Of a DNA stretch of 64,000 nucleotides, positions 8,706 to 18,178 are shown in pieces (within the stretch, counting starts at the first letter, position 1; each line of letters begins with the position of its first letter). The notes below the pieces were generated by a model. That model searched no databases and was not told where the DNA came from. It saw only the letters and a list, made by a program, of their open reading frames with translations. The translations under genes and the position numbers were made by a program. Source of the stretch: JAHFPN01 sp963765745 (lineage in GTDB: Bacteria; Pseudomonadota; Alphaproteobacteria; Rhizobiales; Xanthobacteraceae); contig CAVXXM010000005.1 of assembly GCA_963765745.1 (NCBI GenBank), forward strand, positions 1 through 64,000, read 5' to 3'.

Positions 8706-10088
8706 ATGGCCACTCGCAAGAAGAGCAAGAAGACGAAGAAGCCGGCGCCCAAGCGCGCAGCTTCTGGCAATGGCTTGCCGAGACCTTCCAGCAAGCCCTG
8801 GGGCGCGGCCGGCAAGGCGCTCGACGGCGTGAAGATTCTCGATTTCACGCATGTGCAGTCGGGTCCGACCTGCACGCAGCTGCTCGCCTTCATGGGCGCC
8901 GATGTGATCAAGATCGAGCGGCCCGGCGTCGGCGACATCACGCGTGGGCAATTGCGCGACGTGAAGGGGGCCGACAGCCTCTATTTCACGATGCTCAACG
9001 GCAACAAGCGCTCGATCACGATCAACTCCAAGCACGGCAAGGGCAAGGAGATCATCGAGCGGCTGATCAAGCATTGCGACGTGCTGGTGGAGAATTTCGC
9101 GCCGGGCGCGCTCGATCGCATGGGTTTCACCTGGGAGCACATCCACAAGCTCAATCCGCGCATGATCGTAGCCTCCGTGAAAGGCTTCGGCCCGGGGCCC
9201 TACGAGGACTGCAAGGTCTACGAGAACGTCGCGCAATGCGCCGGCGGCGCCGCATCGACCACCGGCTTCCGCGAGGGGCCGCCGCTGGTGACCGGCGCGC
9301 AGATCGGCAACTCCGGCACCGGCCTGCATCTCGCTTTCGGCATCGTCTGCGCGCTCATTCAGCGCAATCGCACCGGTCGCGGCCAGAAGGTGCTCACCGC
9401 CATGCAGGACGGCGTCTTGAACCTCGCCCGCGTGAAGCTGCGCGATCAGCAACGCTTGGCGCACGGCCCGCTCCCGGAGTACCGGCAATATGCGGAAGGC
9501 ATCCCGTTCGGGAAGGCGGTGCCGCGCTCGGGCAACAACTCGGGTGGCGGCCAGCCGGGCTGGATCCTGAAGTGCAAGGGCTGGGAGACGGATCCGGACG
9601 CCTATATCTATTTCATCACCCAGGCGCCGGTGTGGGAGAAAATCTGCGACATCATCGGCAAGCCGGAATGGAAGACCGATCCCGACTACGCCAAGCCGTC
9701 GGCGCGCTTGCCGCGGCTGAAGCATATCTTCGAGACGATCGAGCAGTGGACCATGACCAAGGACAAGTTCGAGGTCATGGAAATCTGCAACGCGGTCGAT
9801 ATTCCGGTGGGGCCGATCCTGTCGATGAAGGAGATCGCCGAGGAGCCGTCGCTGCGCAAGTCCGGAACCGTGGTCGAGGTCGATCATCCGACGCGCGGCA
9901 AGTATTTGACGGTCGGTAATCCGGTGAAGATGTCGGACAGCATCACCGAGGTGACGCGTTCGCCGTTGCTCGGCGAGCACACCGAAGAGGTTCTGAAGCT
10001 GCTTGGCTTCTCGGCCAAGGAAATCGCCGAGATCAAGGGCTCGGGCGCGGTCACGGCCGAGGACAAGGCGCGCGCGGAAGCGGCTTGA
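8706..10088 (+). CDS. frc: Formyl-CoA transferase-like class III CoA-transferase lacking the catalytic Asp
   Basis: 460-aa class III CoA-transferase, by position and overall sequence the partner of Oxc (formyl-CoA + oxalate to oxalyl-CoA + formate). Start ATG 8706 follows GGAGA; it adds a Lys-rich 34-residue N-terminal tail (MATRKKSKKTKKPAPKR) absent from Oxalobacter Frc. Conserved parts include LDFTHVQSGP, KVYENVAQC and QPGWILKCKGWETD. Three active-site positions differ from Oxalobacter Frc as I recall it: catalytic Asp169 (LGDSNSG) is Asn202 here (IGNSGTG, codon AAC); Trp48 is Gln (TRGQLRD); the loop GGGGQ is SGGGQ. Normal Frc activity is therefore doubtful. It could be a paralogue acting on another acyl-CoA, or a single-base error could explain the Asn but not all three changes. 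Confidence 0.85.
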   Translation: MATRKKSKKTKKPAPKRAASGNGLPRPSSKPWGAAGKALDGVKILDFTHVQSGPTCTQLLAFMGADVIKIERPGVGDITRGQLRDVKGADSLYFTMLNGNKRSITINSKHGKGKEIIERLIKHCDVLVENFAPGALDRMGFTWEHIHKLNPRMIVASVKGFGPGPYEDCKVYENVAQCAGGAASTTGFREGPPLVTGAQIGNSGTGLHLAFGIVCALIQRNRTGRGQKVLTAMQDGVLNLARVKLRDQQRLAHGPLPEYRQYAEGIPFGKAVPRSGNNSGGGQPGWILKCKGWETDPDAYIYFITQAPVWEKICDIIGKPEWKTDPDYAKPSARLPRLKHIFETIEQWTMTKDKFEVMEICNAVDIPVGPILSMKEIAEEPSLRKSGTVVEVDHPTRGKYLTVGNPVKMSDSITEVTRSPLLGEHTEEVLKLLGFSAKEIAEIKGSGAVTAEDKARAEAA

Positions 10089-10116
10089 TCGAGCGGCGCC
10101 AGGGCAGGGGGAAAGC

Positions 10117-11046
10117 ATGCGCATCGTAGTTCACGGCCAGCAGGCCTTCGGCAAGGCGGTGTTAGAGGCGCTCTTGAAGCGCGGCGACAACGTGATTGCC
10201 GTCTATGCCGCCCCGGAAAAGCCGGGGCAGAAGATCGATCCGCTGAAGGAAGCGGCACTGGCGGCGAAGCTGCCGGTGCTGCAGCCCGTGTCGTATCGTA
10301 AGCCCGAGGTGTGGGACGAGTTCAAGGCGCTCAAGCCCGATCTACAGGTCATGGCGTACGTGACGCTGTTCGTGCCGGAAGAGTTTCTGAAGATTCCGAC
10401 CAAGGGCTCGATCCAGTATCACCCGTCGCTGCTGCCGAAATTCCGCGGGCCGAGTTCGATCAACTGGCCGATCATCAAGGGCGAGACCGAGACCGGGCTC
10501 TCGATCTTCTGGCCCGATAACGGGCTCGATACCGGCGACATTCTTCTGCAGAAGAAGACGCCGGTCGGTCCCGACGACACGCTGGGCTCGATCTATTTCG
10601 ATCGCCTGTTTCCGATGGGCGTCGAAGCGATGCTCGAGGCGATCGATCTGGTGAAGGCGGGCAAGGCGCCGCGCACCAAGCAAGACGACTCGAAGGCCAG
10701 CTACGAAGGCTGGTGCGCCGGCGACAATGCGCGCATCGATTGGGCGAAGCCGTGGGCGCAAATCTATAATCTCATCCGGGGCTGCAACCCACAGCCCGGC
10801 GCCTGGACCACGCACAACGGCGCCAAGCTGCAGGTGTTCGACGCCAAGCCGCTGCCCGCGCGTCAGCCCAACGGCATCGGTGGGAAGATGGGCGAGATCG
10901 TCGAGATCGACGCCGAAAGTTTCACCATCGCTTGCGCCGACGGCCGCATCCGTGTTCTTCGTGTGCGGCCCGCGGACGGCGCAAAAATCAGCGGTGCCGA
11001 ATTCGCCGCGGCTGCCGGGATCAAGACCGGCACCCGTCTCGCCTGA
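10117..11046 (+). CDS. Stand-alone 10-formyl-THF dehydrogenase hydrolase-domain protein (formyltransferase family)
   Basis: 309-aa protein matching the N-terminal hydrolase domain of ALDH1L1 (10-formyl-THF dehydrogenase, about 310 aa) rather than methionyl-tRNA formyltransferase: IQYHPSLLPKFRGPSSINW with the catalytic His, GLDTGDILLQ with the catalytic Asp, FDRLFPMGVEAM, then the C-terminal OB-like half with IYNLIRGCNPQPGAW. The aldehyde-dehydrogenase part is absent. The expected chemistry is release or transfer of a formyl group from 10-formyl-THF. Start ATG 10117 follows AGGGGG. It sits between the frc-like gene and formate-THF ligase, so it could balance formyl-THF and formate, or act on formyl-CoA; the latter is speculation. 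Confidence 0.83.
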   Translation: MRIVVHGQQAFGKAVLEALLKRGDNVIAVYAAPEKPGQKIDPLKEAALAAKLPVLQPVSYRKPEVWDEFKALKPDLQVMAYVTLFVPEEFLKIPTKGSIQYHPSLLPKFRGPSSINWPIIKGETETGLSIFWPDNGLDTGDILLQKKTPVGPDDTLGSIYFDRLFPMGVEAMLEAIDLVKAGKAPRTKQDDSKASYEGWCAGDNARIDWAKPWAQIYNLIRGCNPQPGAWTTHNGAKLQVFDAKPLPARQPNGIGGKMGEIVEIDAESFTIACADGRIRVLRVRPADGAKISGAEFAAAAGIKTGTRLA

Positions 11047-11076
11047 ACGATCAATCACCTCTCACAAGGTTCGCGT

Positions 11077-12776
11077 ATGCCCGCCTCGCAACACAAACAG
11101 CCCAAATCCGACATCGAGATCGCCCAGGCCGCCAAGAAGCGGCCGATCATGGAGCATTGCGCAAGGAGCGGCTCGGGATCGCGGCGGAGAATCTGGAGCC
11201 CTATGGCCACTACAAGGCCAAGCTCTCCATGGATTTCATCAAGTCGCTGAAGAGCAAGCCAAATGGCAAGCTGATCCTGGTCACGGCAATCACGCCGACG
11301 CCGGCGGGCGAAGGCAAGACCACGACCACGGTCGGGCTGACCGACGCGCTCAATCATATTGGCAAGAAGGCGATGCTGTGCCTGCGCGAGCCGTCGCTCG
11401 GGCCATCGTTCGGCATGAAGGGCGGCGCGGCGGGCGGCGGTTACGCGCAAGTGGTGCCGATGGAGGACATCAATCTCCATTTCACCGGCGACTTCCACGC
11501 CATCACCTCGGCGCACAATCTGTTGTCGGCGATGATCGACAACCACATCTATTGGGGCAACGAGCTCGGAATGGATTCGCGCCGGGTCGCGTGGCGCCGC
11601 GTGATGGACATGAACGACCGGGCGCTGCGCGAGATCGTCTGCTCGCTTGGCGGCGTCGCCAACGGCTATCCGCGCGAGGCCGGCTTCGACATCACCGTGG
11701 CCTCCGAGGTGATGGCGATCTTCTGCCTCGCCAGCGACCTCGACGACCTCAAGAAGCGGCTTGGCAGCATCATCGTCGGCTACACCCGCGACCGCAAACC
11801 GGTGCGCGCCAGCGACCTCAAGGCGCACGGCGCGATGACCGTGCTGCTGAAGGAAGCGCTGTCGCCCAATCTGGTGCAGACGCTCGAGGGCACGCCCGCC
11901 TTCATCCATGGCGGGCCGTTCGCCAATATCGCGCATGGCTGCAATTCGGTGCTGGCGACCACGACCGCGCTGAAGCTCGCCGATTACGTGGTGACCGAGG
12001 CCGGATTCGGCGCCGATCTCGGCGGCGAGAAATTCATGGACATCAAGTGCCGCAAGACCGGGCTATCGCCCGATTGCGTGGTGCTGGTGGCCACGATCCG
12101 CGCGCTCAAGATGCATGGCGGCGTGAAGAAAGAGGACCTGAAGAAGGAAAACCTCAAGGCGCTCGAGGCCGGCATGGCCAACCTGCAACGCCACGTGGAG
12201 AACATGCAGAAGTTCGGCGTGGTGCCGGTGGTCTCGATCAACCGCTTCAGCGCCGATACCGAAGCCGAGATCGCGCTGGTCAAGGAGAAGTGCAAGGCGA
12301 TGGGCGTCGAGGCGCTGATGGCCGATCACTGGGCCATGGGCGGCGAGGGTGCTGCCGACGTCGCCCGCGCGGTGGTGAAGGCGATCGACTCAGGGAAAAG
12401 CAAACTCAAGCTGCTGTATCCCGACGACATGCCGCTCTTGGAGAAGATCCGCACCATCGCCAAGGAAATCTATCGTGCCAAGGACATTTCCGCCGACAAG
12501 TCAGTGCGCGACCAGCTTTCGAGCTTCGAAGCCATGGGTTACGGCAAGGCGCCGATCTGCATCGCCAAGACGCAATACAGCTTCACCACCAATGCCGATA
12601 CCAAAGGTGCGCCCAACGACCACATCGTGAACGTGCGCGAGGTGCGGCTCTCGGCCGGGGCCGAGTTCGTGGTCGCGATCTGCGGGGACATCATGACCAT
12701 GCCGGGCCTGCCCAAGACGCCGGCGGCGAACAGCATCGACGTCTCGCCCGACGGGAAGATCGTCGGGTTGTTCTAA
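11077..12776 (+). CDS. fhs: Formate-tetrahydrofolate ligase, frameshifted near the N-terminus
   Basis: ATP-dependent ligase making 10-formyl-THF from formate and THF, about 566 aa after repair. The start at 11077 reads MPASQHKQPKSDIEIAQAAKK in frame 1; near 11153 the family sequence shifts to frame 3 (ALRKERLGIAAENLEPYGHY). Inserting one G (GAGCATT to GAGGCATT) joins both. The P-loop-like TPTPAGEGKTTTTVGL, the segment REPSLGPSFGMKGGAAGGG, FTGDFHAITSAHNLL, TEAGFGADLGGEKFMDIKCR and the C-terminus MTMPGLPKTPAAN are all typical. In serine-cycle methylotrophs this enzyme (FtfL) feeds formate into C1 assimilation. Its stop is 7 nt from the fdh1B start. Confidence 0.93.
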
Positions 12777-12783
12777 GATTGTG

Positions 12784-14481
12784 ATGGCACAGGAAAAGCC
12801 AGGCGGCGGGCGGCGGCGGCCGGCGAAGACGCCAAAGGGCCGCCAGGTCGAGCCGCGCGCGCTCGAGGAAGTGCGCTTGCTCCTCGGCGAGCGGCCGCGG
12901 CGGCGCGATCTCCTGATCGAGCACCTGCACCTCATCCAGGACCGCTACGGGCATCTGTCGGCGGCGCATCTGGCGGCGCTGGCGAACGAGATGAAGCTTG
13001 CGCTCACCGAAGTCTACGAGGTCGCGACGTTCTACGCGCATTTCGACGTGGTGAAGGAGGGAGAGACGCCGCCGCCGGCGGTCACGGTGCGGGTGTGCGA
13101 CTCGCTTTCCTGCGCCATGGCGGGCAGCGAGCGTCTGCTTCAGGATTTGCCGAAAAAACTCGGACCGAACGTGCGCGTGGTGCGCGCGCCTTGCATGGGC
13201 GCCTGCGATCGCGCGCCGGTCGCCGCAGTCGGCCATGTGCAGGTGATGCGCGCGGACGCCAACAAAGTCGCCGACGCAGCGAAGCACGCGGCCCACGCCC
13301 ACGCTTACAAGACCCCGAAGGATTTCGCCGCCTACCAGAAGGACGGCGGCTACAAGCTCTTGAAGGATTGTCTCGAAGGCCGGCGCACGCGCGAGGACAC
13401 GATCAAGGCGGTGGACGAAGCGGGTCTGCGCGGCCTGGGCGGCGCCGGATTTCCCACCGGACGCAAATGGAATCTGGTGCGCGCCGAGCCCGCGCCGCGC
13501 ATGTTCGCGGTCAATGCCGACGAGGGCGAGCCCGGCACCTTCAAGGACCGGCATTATCTCGAGCAGGACCCGCACCGTTTCATCGAAGGCATGCTGATCG
13601 CGGCCTGGGTGGTGGAGGCGGGCGAGACCTACATCTATATCCGCGACGAATATCCCGAAGTGCGGCTGATGCTGGCCGAGGAAATCGCCAAGGTCGAGCA
13701 GGCGGGTCTCGCCAAGCATACGAAGCTGCACCTGCGCCGCGGCGCCGGCGCTTATATCTGCGGCGAAGAATCGGCGATGATCGAATCGATCGAAGGCAAG
13801 CGCGGCCTGCCGCGCCATCGCCCGCCCTATGTGGCGCAGGTCGGCCTGTTCGGCCGGCCGACGCTGGAGCAGAACGTCGAAACACTTTTTTGGGTGCGCG
13901 ACATCGTCGAGAAGGGTGCCGTCTGGTTCAGCTCGTATGGCCGGCGCGAGCGCAAGGGACTGCGCAGCTTCTCGGTCTCCGGCCGCGTGAAAGAGCCCGG
14001 CGTCAAGCTCGCGCCCGCTGGCATCACCGCGCAGGAGCTGATCGACGAATATTGCGGCGGCATGCAGCCGGGCCACGTTTTCAAAGGGTATCTCCCGGGC
14101 GGCGCATCGGGCGGAATTTTGCCGGCCAGCATGGCCGATCTGCCGCTCGATTTCGGCACGCTCGAGCAATACGGCTGCTTCGTCGGCTCGCACGCGGTCG
14201 TCATCCTTTCGGACCATGACGATGTGAAAGCGGTGTCGCTGAACTTAATGCGCTTCTTCGAGGACGAATCCTGCGGCCAGTGCACGCCCTGCCGCGTGGG
14301 CACCGAGAAGGCCGTGAAGCTCATGCAAAACGGCCCGTGGGACGAGGCGCTGCTGAACGAGCTCTCGACCGCGATGCGCGACGCCTCGATCTGCGGCCTC
14401 GGCCAGGCGGCGCCCAATCCGCTGCAATCCGTCTTCAAGTATTTCCGCGACGATCTCGCCAAGCCCTTGCGGGCGTGGTGA
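12784..14481 (+). CDS. fdh1B: NAD-dependent formate dehydrogenase FDH1 beta subunit (NuoE-NuoF fusion)
   Basis: 565-aa diaphorase subunit resembling Methylobacterium Fdh1B (about 572 aa). Residues 1-160 are NuoE-like with [2Fe-2S] ligands in RVCDSLSCAMAG and APCMGACDRAP; residues 210-560 are NuoF-like with the FMN/NADH site RGLGGAGFPTGRKW, NADEGEPGTFKDR, the Gly-rich RGAGAYICGEESAM, and [4Fe-4S] ligands ESCGQCTPCRVG with a fourth Cys in ASICGLGQAA. It passes electrons from the formate-oxidising alpha subunit to NAD+. The fused NuoE/F arrangement separates this type from FdsGBA systems with split genes. Directly followed by fdh1A. Confidence 0.95.
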   Translation: MAQEKPGGGRRRPAKTPKGRQVEPRALEEVRLLLGERPRRRDLLIEHLHLIQDRYGHLSAAHLAALANEMKLALTEVYEVATFYAHFDVVKEGETPPPAVTVRVCDSLSCAMAGSERLLQDLPKKLGPNVRVVRAPCMGACDRAPVAAVGHVQVMRADANKVADAAKHAAHAHAYKTPKDFAAYQKDGGYKLLKDCLEGRRTREDTIKAVDEAGLRGLGGAGFPTGRKWNLVRAEPAPRMFAVNADEGEPGTFKDRHYLEQDPHRFIEGMLIAAWVVEAGETYIYIRDEYPEVRLMLAEEIAKVEQAGLAKHTKLHLRRGAGAYICGEESAMIESIEGKRGLPRHRPPYVAQVGLFGRPTLEQNVETLFWVRDIVEKGAVWFSSYGRRERKGLRSFSVSGRVKEPGVKLAPAGITAQELIDEYCGGMQPGHVFKGYLPGGASGGILPASMADLPLDFGTLEQYGCFVGSHAVVILSDHDDVKAVSLNLMRFFEDESCGQCTPCRVGTEKAVKLMQNGPWDEALLNELSTAMRDASICGLGQAAPNPLQSVFKYFRDDLAKPLRAW

Positions 14482-14504
14482 ACCGGACGCCATAGGGCAA
14501 GCAC

Positions 14505-17278
14505 ATGACAAAGCCGATCAAATTCACCCTCGACGGCAACGAAGTCGAAGCGCGCGAGGGCGAGACGCTCTGGCAGGTCGCGACGCGGCTCGGCACCGAG
14601 ATTCCGCATCTGTGCTATTCGCCCGAGCCCGGCTATCGGCCCGACGGCAATTGCCGCGCCTGCATGGTCGAGATCGAGGGCGAGCGCGTGCTGGCCGCGA
14701 GCTGCATCCGCAAGCCCGCGCCCGGCATGAAGGTGAAGACGGCATCGGAACGCGCCAAAGCCTCGCGCAAGATGGTGTTCGAGCTGCTGCTCGCCGACCA
14801 GCCGGAGCGGGAGACCGCGCACGACCCGGATTCCAAGTTCTGGCGCTGGACCGACAAGATGGGGATCGCGAAGAGCCGCTTCCCCGAGCACGCGTCACCG
14901 GCGCCCGACCGCTCGCATCCGGCGATGGCGGTCAATCTCGACGCCTGCATCCAGTGCAATCTTTGCGTCCGCGCCTGCCGCGAGGTTCAGGTCAATGACG
15001 TGATCGGCATGGCCGGCCGCGGCATGCTGGAAAAGATCGTGTTCGATTTCGACGACCCGATGGGGGCGAGCACGTGCGTCGCCTGCGGCGAATGCGTGCA
15101 GGCCTGCCCGACTGGCGCGCTGATGCCCTCCTCGTTGGTGAACGCGCAGAACGTGCGCACGGAGTTTCCCGACCGCAAGGTCGACAGCGTCTGCCCCTAT
15201 TGCGGCGTCGGTTGCCAGCTCACCTACGAGATCAAGAACGACAAGCTGATCTCGGTGACCGGCCGCGACGGGCCGGCCAACGAGAACCGGCTCTGCGTGA
15301 AGGGCCGCTTCGGCTTCGACTATGTGCACAATCGAGAGCGCCTGTTGCGGCCGATGATCCGCAAGGACGGCGTGCCGAAAGTTCCGCACGAGACGATCGA
15401 TCCGGCCAATCCCTGGACCCATTTCCGCCCCGCCACCTGGGAAGAGGCGCTGGAGCGCGCGGCCTCGGGCCTGAAGCGCATCCGCGACCGCGACGGCCCC
15501 AAGCGCTCGCCGGCTTCGGCTCGGCCAAGGCTTCGAACGAAGAGGCCTATCTGTTTCAGAAGCTGGTGCGCGCGGGCTTCGGCACCAACAATGTCGATCA
15601 CTGCACGCGGCTGTGCCACGCGTCGTCGGTCGCGGCGTTGCTCGAAGGCGTCGGCTCGGCGGCGGTTTCGGCCACCTTCAACGAGGTGAAGAATTCCGAC
15701 GTCATCATCGTGATCGGCGCCAATCCGACCGAGAACCATCCGGTCGCCGCCACCTTCTTCAAGCAGGCGGCCAAGCGCGGCGCCAAGCTCATCGTGATGG
15801 ATCCGCGCGGTCAGGCGCTGAAACGCCACGCCTGGAAGATGATGCAGTTCAAGAACGGCACCGACGTCGCGATGCTGAACGGCATGCTCAACGTGATCGT
15901 CGGCGAGAAGCTCTACGACGCCCAATACGTCCAGACCTATGTCGAGGGCTTCCCGGCTTTCGCCGAGCACATCAAGGACTTCACGCCGGAGGAAATGGCG
16001 CCGATCTGCGGCATTCCGGCCGACACGTTGCGCGAAGTGGCGCGCACTTTCGCGCGCGCGGAGCGGGCGATCATCTTCTGGGGCATGGGCGTGTCGCAGC
16101 ACGTGCACGGCACCGACAATGCGCGCTGCCTGATCGCGCTGTCGCTGATCACCGGCCAGATCGGCCGGCCGGGCACCGGGCTGCATCCGCTGCGCGGGCA
16201 GAACAACGTGCAGGGCGCTTCGGACGCGGGCCTGATCCCGATGTTTTTCCCCGATTACCGGTCGGTGGAGAATCCAGAAATCCGCGCGGGCGTGGAAAAA
16301 CTTTGGGGCGTCAAGCTCGATCCCAAGCGCGGCAAGACCGTGGTCGAAATCATGGACGCGGTCCATGCCGACGAGATCAAGGGCATGTACATCCTCGGCG
16401 AGAATCCGGCGATGTCGGACCCGGACCTCAACCACGCCCGCGAGGCGCTGGCGCACCTTGAGCATCTCGTGGTGCAGGATCTGTTCCTCACCGAGACGGC
16501 GGTCTATGCCGACGTCGTGCTGCCGGCTTCGGCTTGGCCCGAAAAGGATGGAACCGTCACCAACACCAACCGGCAAGTGCAGATGGGCCGCCAGGCGCTG
16601 CCGCTGCCGGGCGAGGCCAAGGTCGATTGGTGGATCACGCAGGAGATCGCGCGCCGCATCGGACTCGACTGGAACTACACGCACCCGAGCGAAATCTATA
16701 CGGAAATGGCCTCGCTCATGCCCGCGCTCAATAATATTTCCTGGGAGCGGGTCGAGCGCGAAGGCGCGGTCACTTATCCGTCGGATGCGCCGGATCAGCC
16801 TGGACGCGACGTGGTGTTCGACAAAGGCTTCCCGCGGCCCGGCGGGTTCGGCAAGCTGGTGGCGGCCAAGCTCTCGCCGCCCGACGAACGGCCGGACGCG
16901 GAATTTCCGTTCATTCTCACCACCGGCCGCCAGCTCGAGCATTGGCATACCGGCGCCATGACGCGGCGCTCGACCACGCTCGACGCGCTTGAGCCGAGCG
17001 CGGTGGCTTCGCTGTCGCGCGGCGAGATCGCCAAGCTCGGGATCAAGCCCGGCGACCGGATCCGCGTCGCCACGCGCCGCGGCTCGATCGAGCTCTATGT
17101 GCGGCAGGACGACGGGATGCCGGATGGGGTCGTGTTCATTCCGTTCGCGTTCGTCGAAGCGGCGGCGAACCTCTTGACCAATCCGGCGCTCGACCCGTTC
17201 GGGAAAATCCCCGAATTCAAGTTCTGCGCGGCGCGGGTGGAGAAGGCTTCCGACCCCGTTCGGGTCGCGGCGGAGTGA
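14505..17278 (+). CDS. fdh1A: FDH1 alpha (catalytic) subunit, molybdo/tungsto-pterin formate dehydrogenase, frameshifted
   Basis: Catalytic subunit, about 924 aa after repair, oxidising formate to CO2 in the cytoplasm. Domains: NuoG-like [2Fe-2S] region (HLCYSPEPGYRPDGNCRAC, residues 40-65), two ferredoxin-type [4Fe-4S] motifs (CIQCNLCVRACRE; CVACGECVQACPTG), proximal cluster CPYCGVGC, then the bis-MGD domain. The metal ligand is Cys in CTRLCHASS (TGC codon, about residue 371), so no selenocysteine. The frame breaks near 15503: AAGCGCTC should be AAGGCGCTC, joining RDGPK to ALAGFGSAKASNEEA. Whether it holds Mo or W cannot be read from sequence; the Methylobacterium homologue is reported as a tungsten enzyme. 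Confidence 0.94.
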
Positions 17279-17282
17279 CGCG

Positions 17283-18155
17283 CTAAAGCGTGCCGGAAGC
17301 GATATCGCTCGCCCAGCGCGCGGTCGTGGAGAATCCGCCGAACGAATAGAAGTGCGGCGATACTTCGCCGAGCTCGCCCGAAGCGGTCGCTTCGGCCAGC
17401 GTCTTCACGATGTCGTCGGGCGTGGCCCGGCCCAGCGCCTGCAGCGCAACGCCTACGTTGCGCAGCAGTCCGCGGGTGCTGGCCTGGACGCCGCAGCGCT
17501 GGGCGAAGCGCAACAGCGTCGTTACCTTCGCGGGCCCGGCGAGGCCGATGCGAACCCGCCCGCTGAAGCCGGTTGCTCGCTGCTTGCGCAACCAGGTCAC
17601 GATCCGCTCGCCGTCGAAGCAGAACTGGCTCACGAGCTGTACCCCGAGGCCGGCGCGACGCGCGGCCGCGATCTTGGCCTCCAGCGCGCGCTCCAGATTG
17701 TCGGCGGCGATGCGCGGATGTCCGTCGGGATAGCTGCCGATACCGATTTCCTTGATGCCGTGGGCCTGCAGGAGGCCGCTCTCGATCACCGAAAGTGCGT
17801 CGATGAATGGGCCGGCAGCGGTATCGCGGTCGCCGCCGATCACCAGAACGCGCGAAATGTCGGCTTCACCGCGCGTACGATTGAGCATGTCCTCGAGCGT
17901 CGCCTTGTCGGAGTAATTGCGCGCCGCTACGTGCGGAATCGGCTCGAACCCGGCCCGGCGCATGTGCGCCGCAGATTCGACCAGATGCAAATGGGATTCT
18001 TTTGGGATCGCGCTGATAAAAACCTCGGTTCCCGGCGCAAGCGTCCCTTGCAACGCCTCGATCTCCGCCGGCTTCGGCAGGGTGACTTCCAGCGACCAGC
18101 CGCGCATGAACGCGGCAAGGCGCTCTCGTTCGGAGGAAGCTGCTTGGATTGTCAT
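17283..18155 (-). CDS. MetF-like methylenetetrahydrofolate reductase family protein
   Basis: 290-aa (beta/alpha)8 protein related to 5,10-methylene-THF reductase: SLEVTLPKPAEI, FEPIPHVAARN, VLVIGGDRD, GSYPDGHPRI, then VQLVSQFCFDGERIV and RVRIGLAGP follow the MetF order (substrate Glu and flavin-site segments), though it is divergent from housekeeping MetF. ATG 18155 gives the family N-terminus. It converges on fdh1A (4 nt between the stops) and follows the HTH-methyltransferase gene by 23 nt. In THF-dependent O-demethylation a MetF oxidises 5-methyl-THF to methylene-THF; this gene could do that for the LigM homologue encoded 17 kb away (inference). Confidence 0.75.
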   Translation of the reverse strand: MTIQAASSERERLAAFMRGWSLEVTLPKPAEIEALQGTLAPGTEVFISAIPKESHLHLVESAAHMRRAGFEPIPHVAARNYSDKATLEDMLNRTRGEADISRVLVIGGDRDTAAGPFIDALSVIESGLLQAHGIKEIGIGSYPDGHPRIAADNLERALEAKIAAARRAGLGVQLVSQFCFDGERIVTWLRKQRATGFSGRVRIGLAGPAKVTTLLRFAQRCGVQASTRGLLRNVGVALQALGRATPDDIVKTLAEATASGELGEVSPHFYSFGGFSTTARWASDIASGTL

Positions 18156-18178
18156 TTGTGCATCGAAAGCGGGTGCCG

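Noticed and set aside
8523..10124. 533-codon minus-strand open frame
   Set aside because: Complement of the frc-like gene; no similarity to any family I know and no RBS.
10727..12784. 685-codon open frame overlapping fhs
   Set aside because: Out-of-frame shadow of fhs; the genuine ligase motifs are in another frame.
15320..16948. 542-codon minus-strand open frame
   Set aside because: Mirror of fdh1A; His/Arg-rich and without domains.
14505..17278. Programmed frameshift or selenocysteine in FDH1 alpha
   Set aside because: The metal-ligand codon is TGC, there is no in-frame TGA at that site, and the frame break lies far away in ordinary coding sequence like those in many other genes here.
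12784..17278. NADH-quinone oxidoreductase (complex I) NuoE/F/G fragment
   Set aside because: The catalytic subunit has the full bis-MGD domain with CTRLCHASS and the arrangement matches FDH1, with no membrane Nuo subunits nearby.
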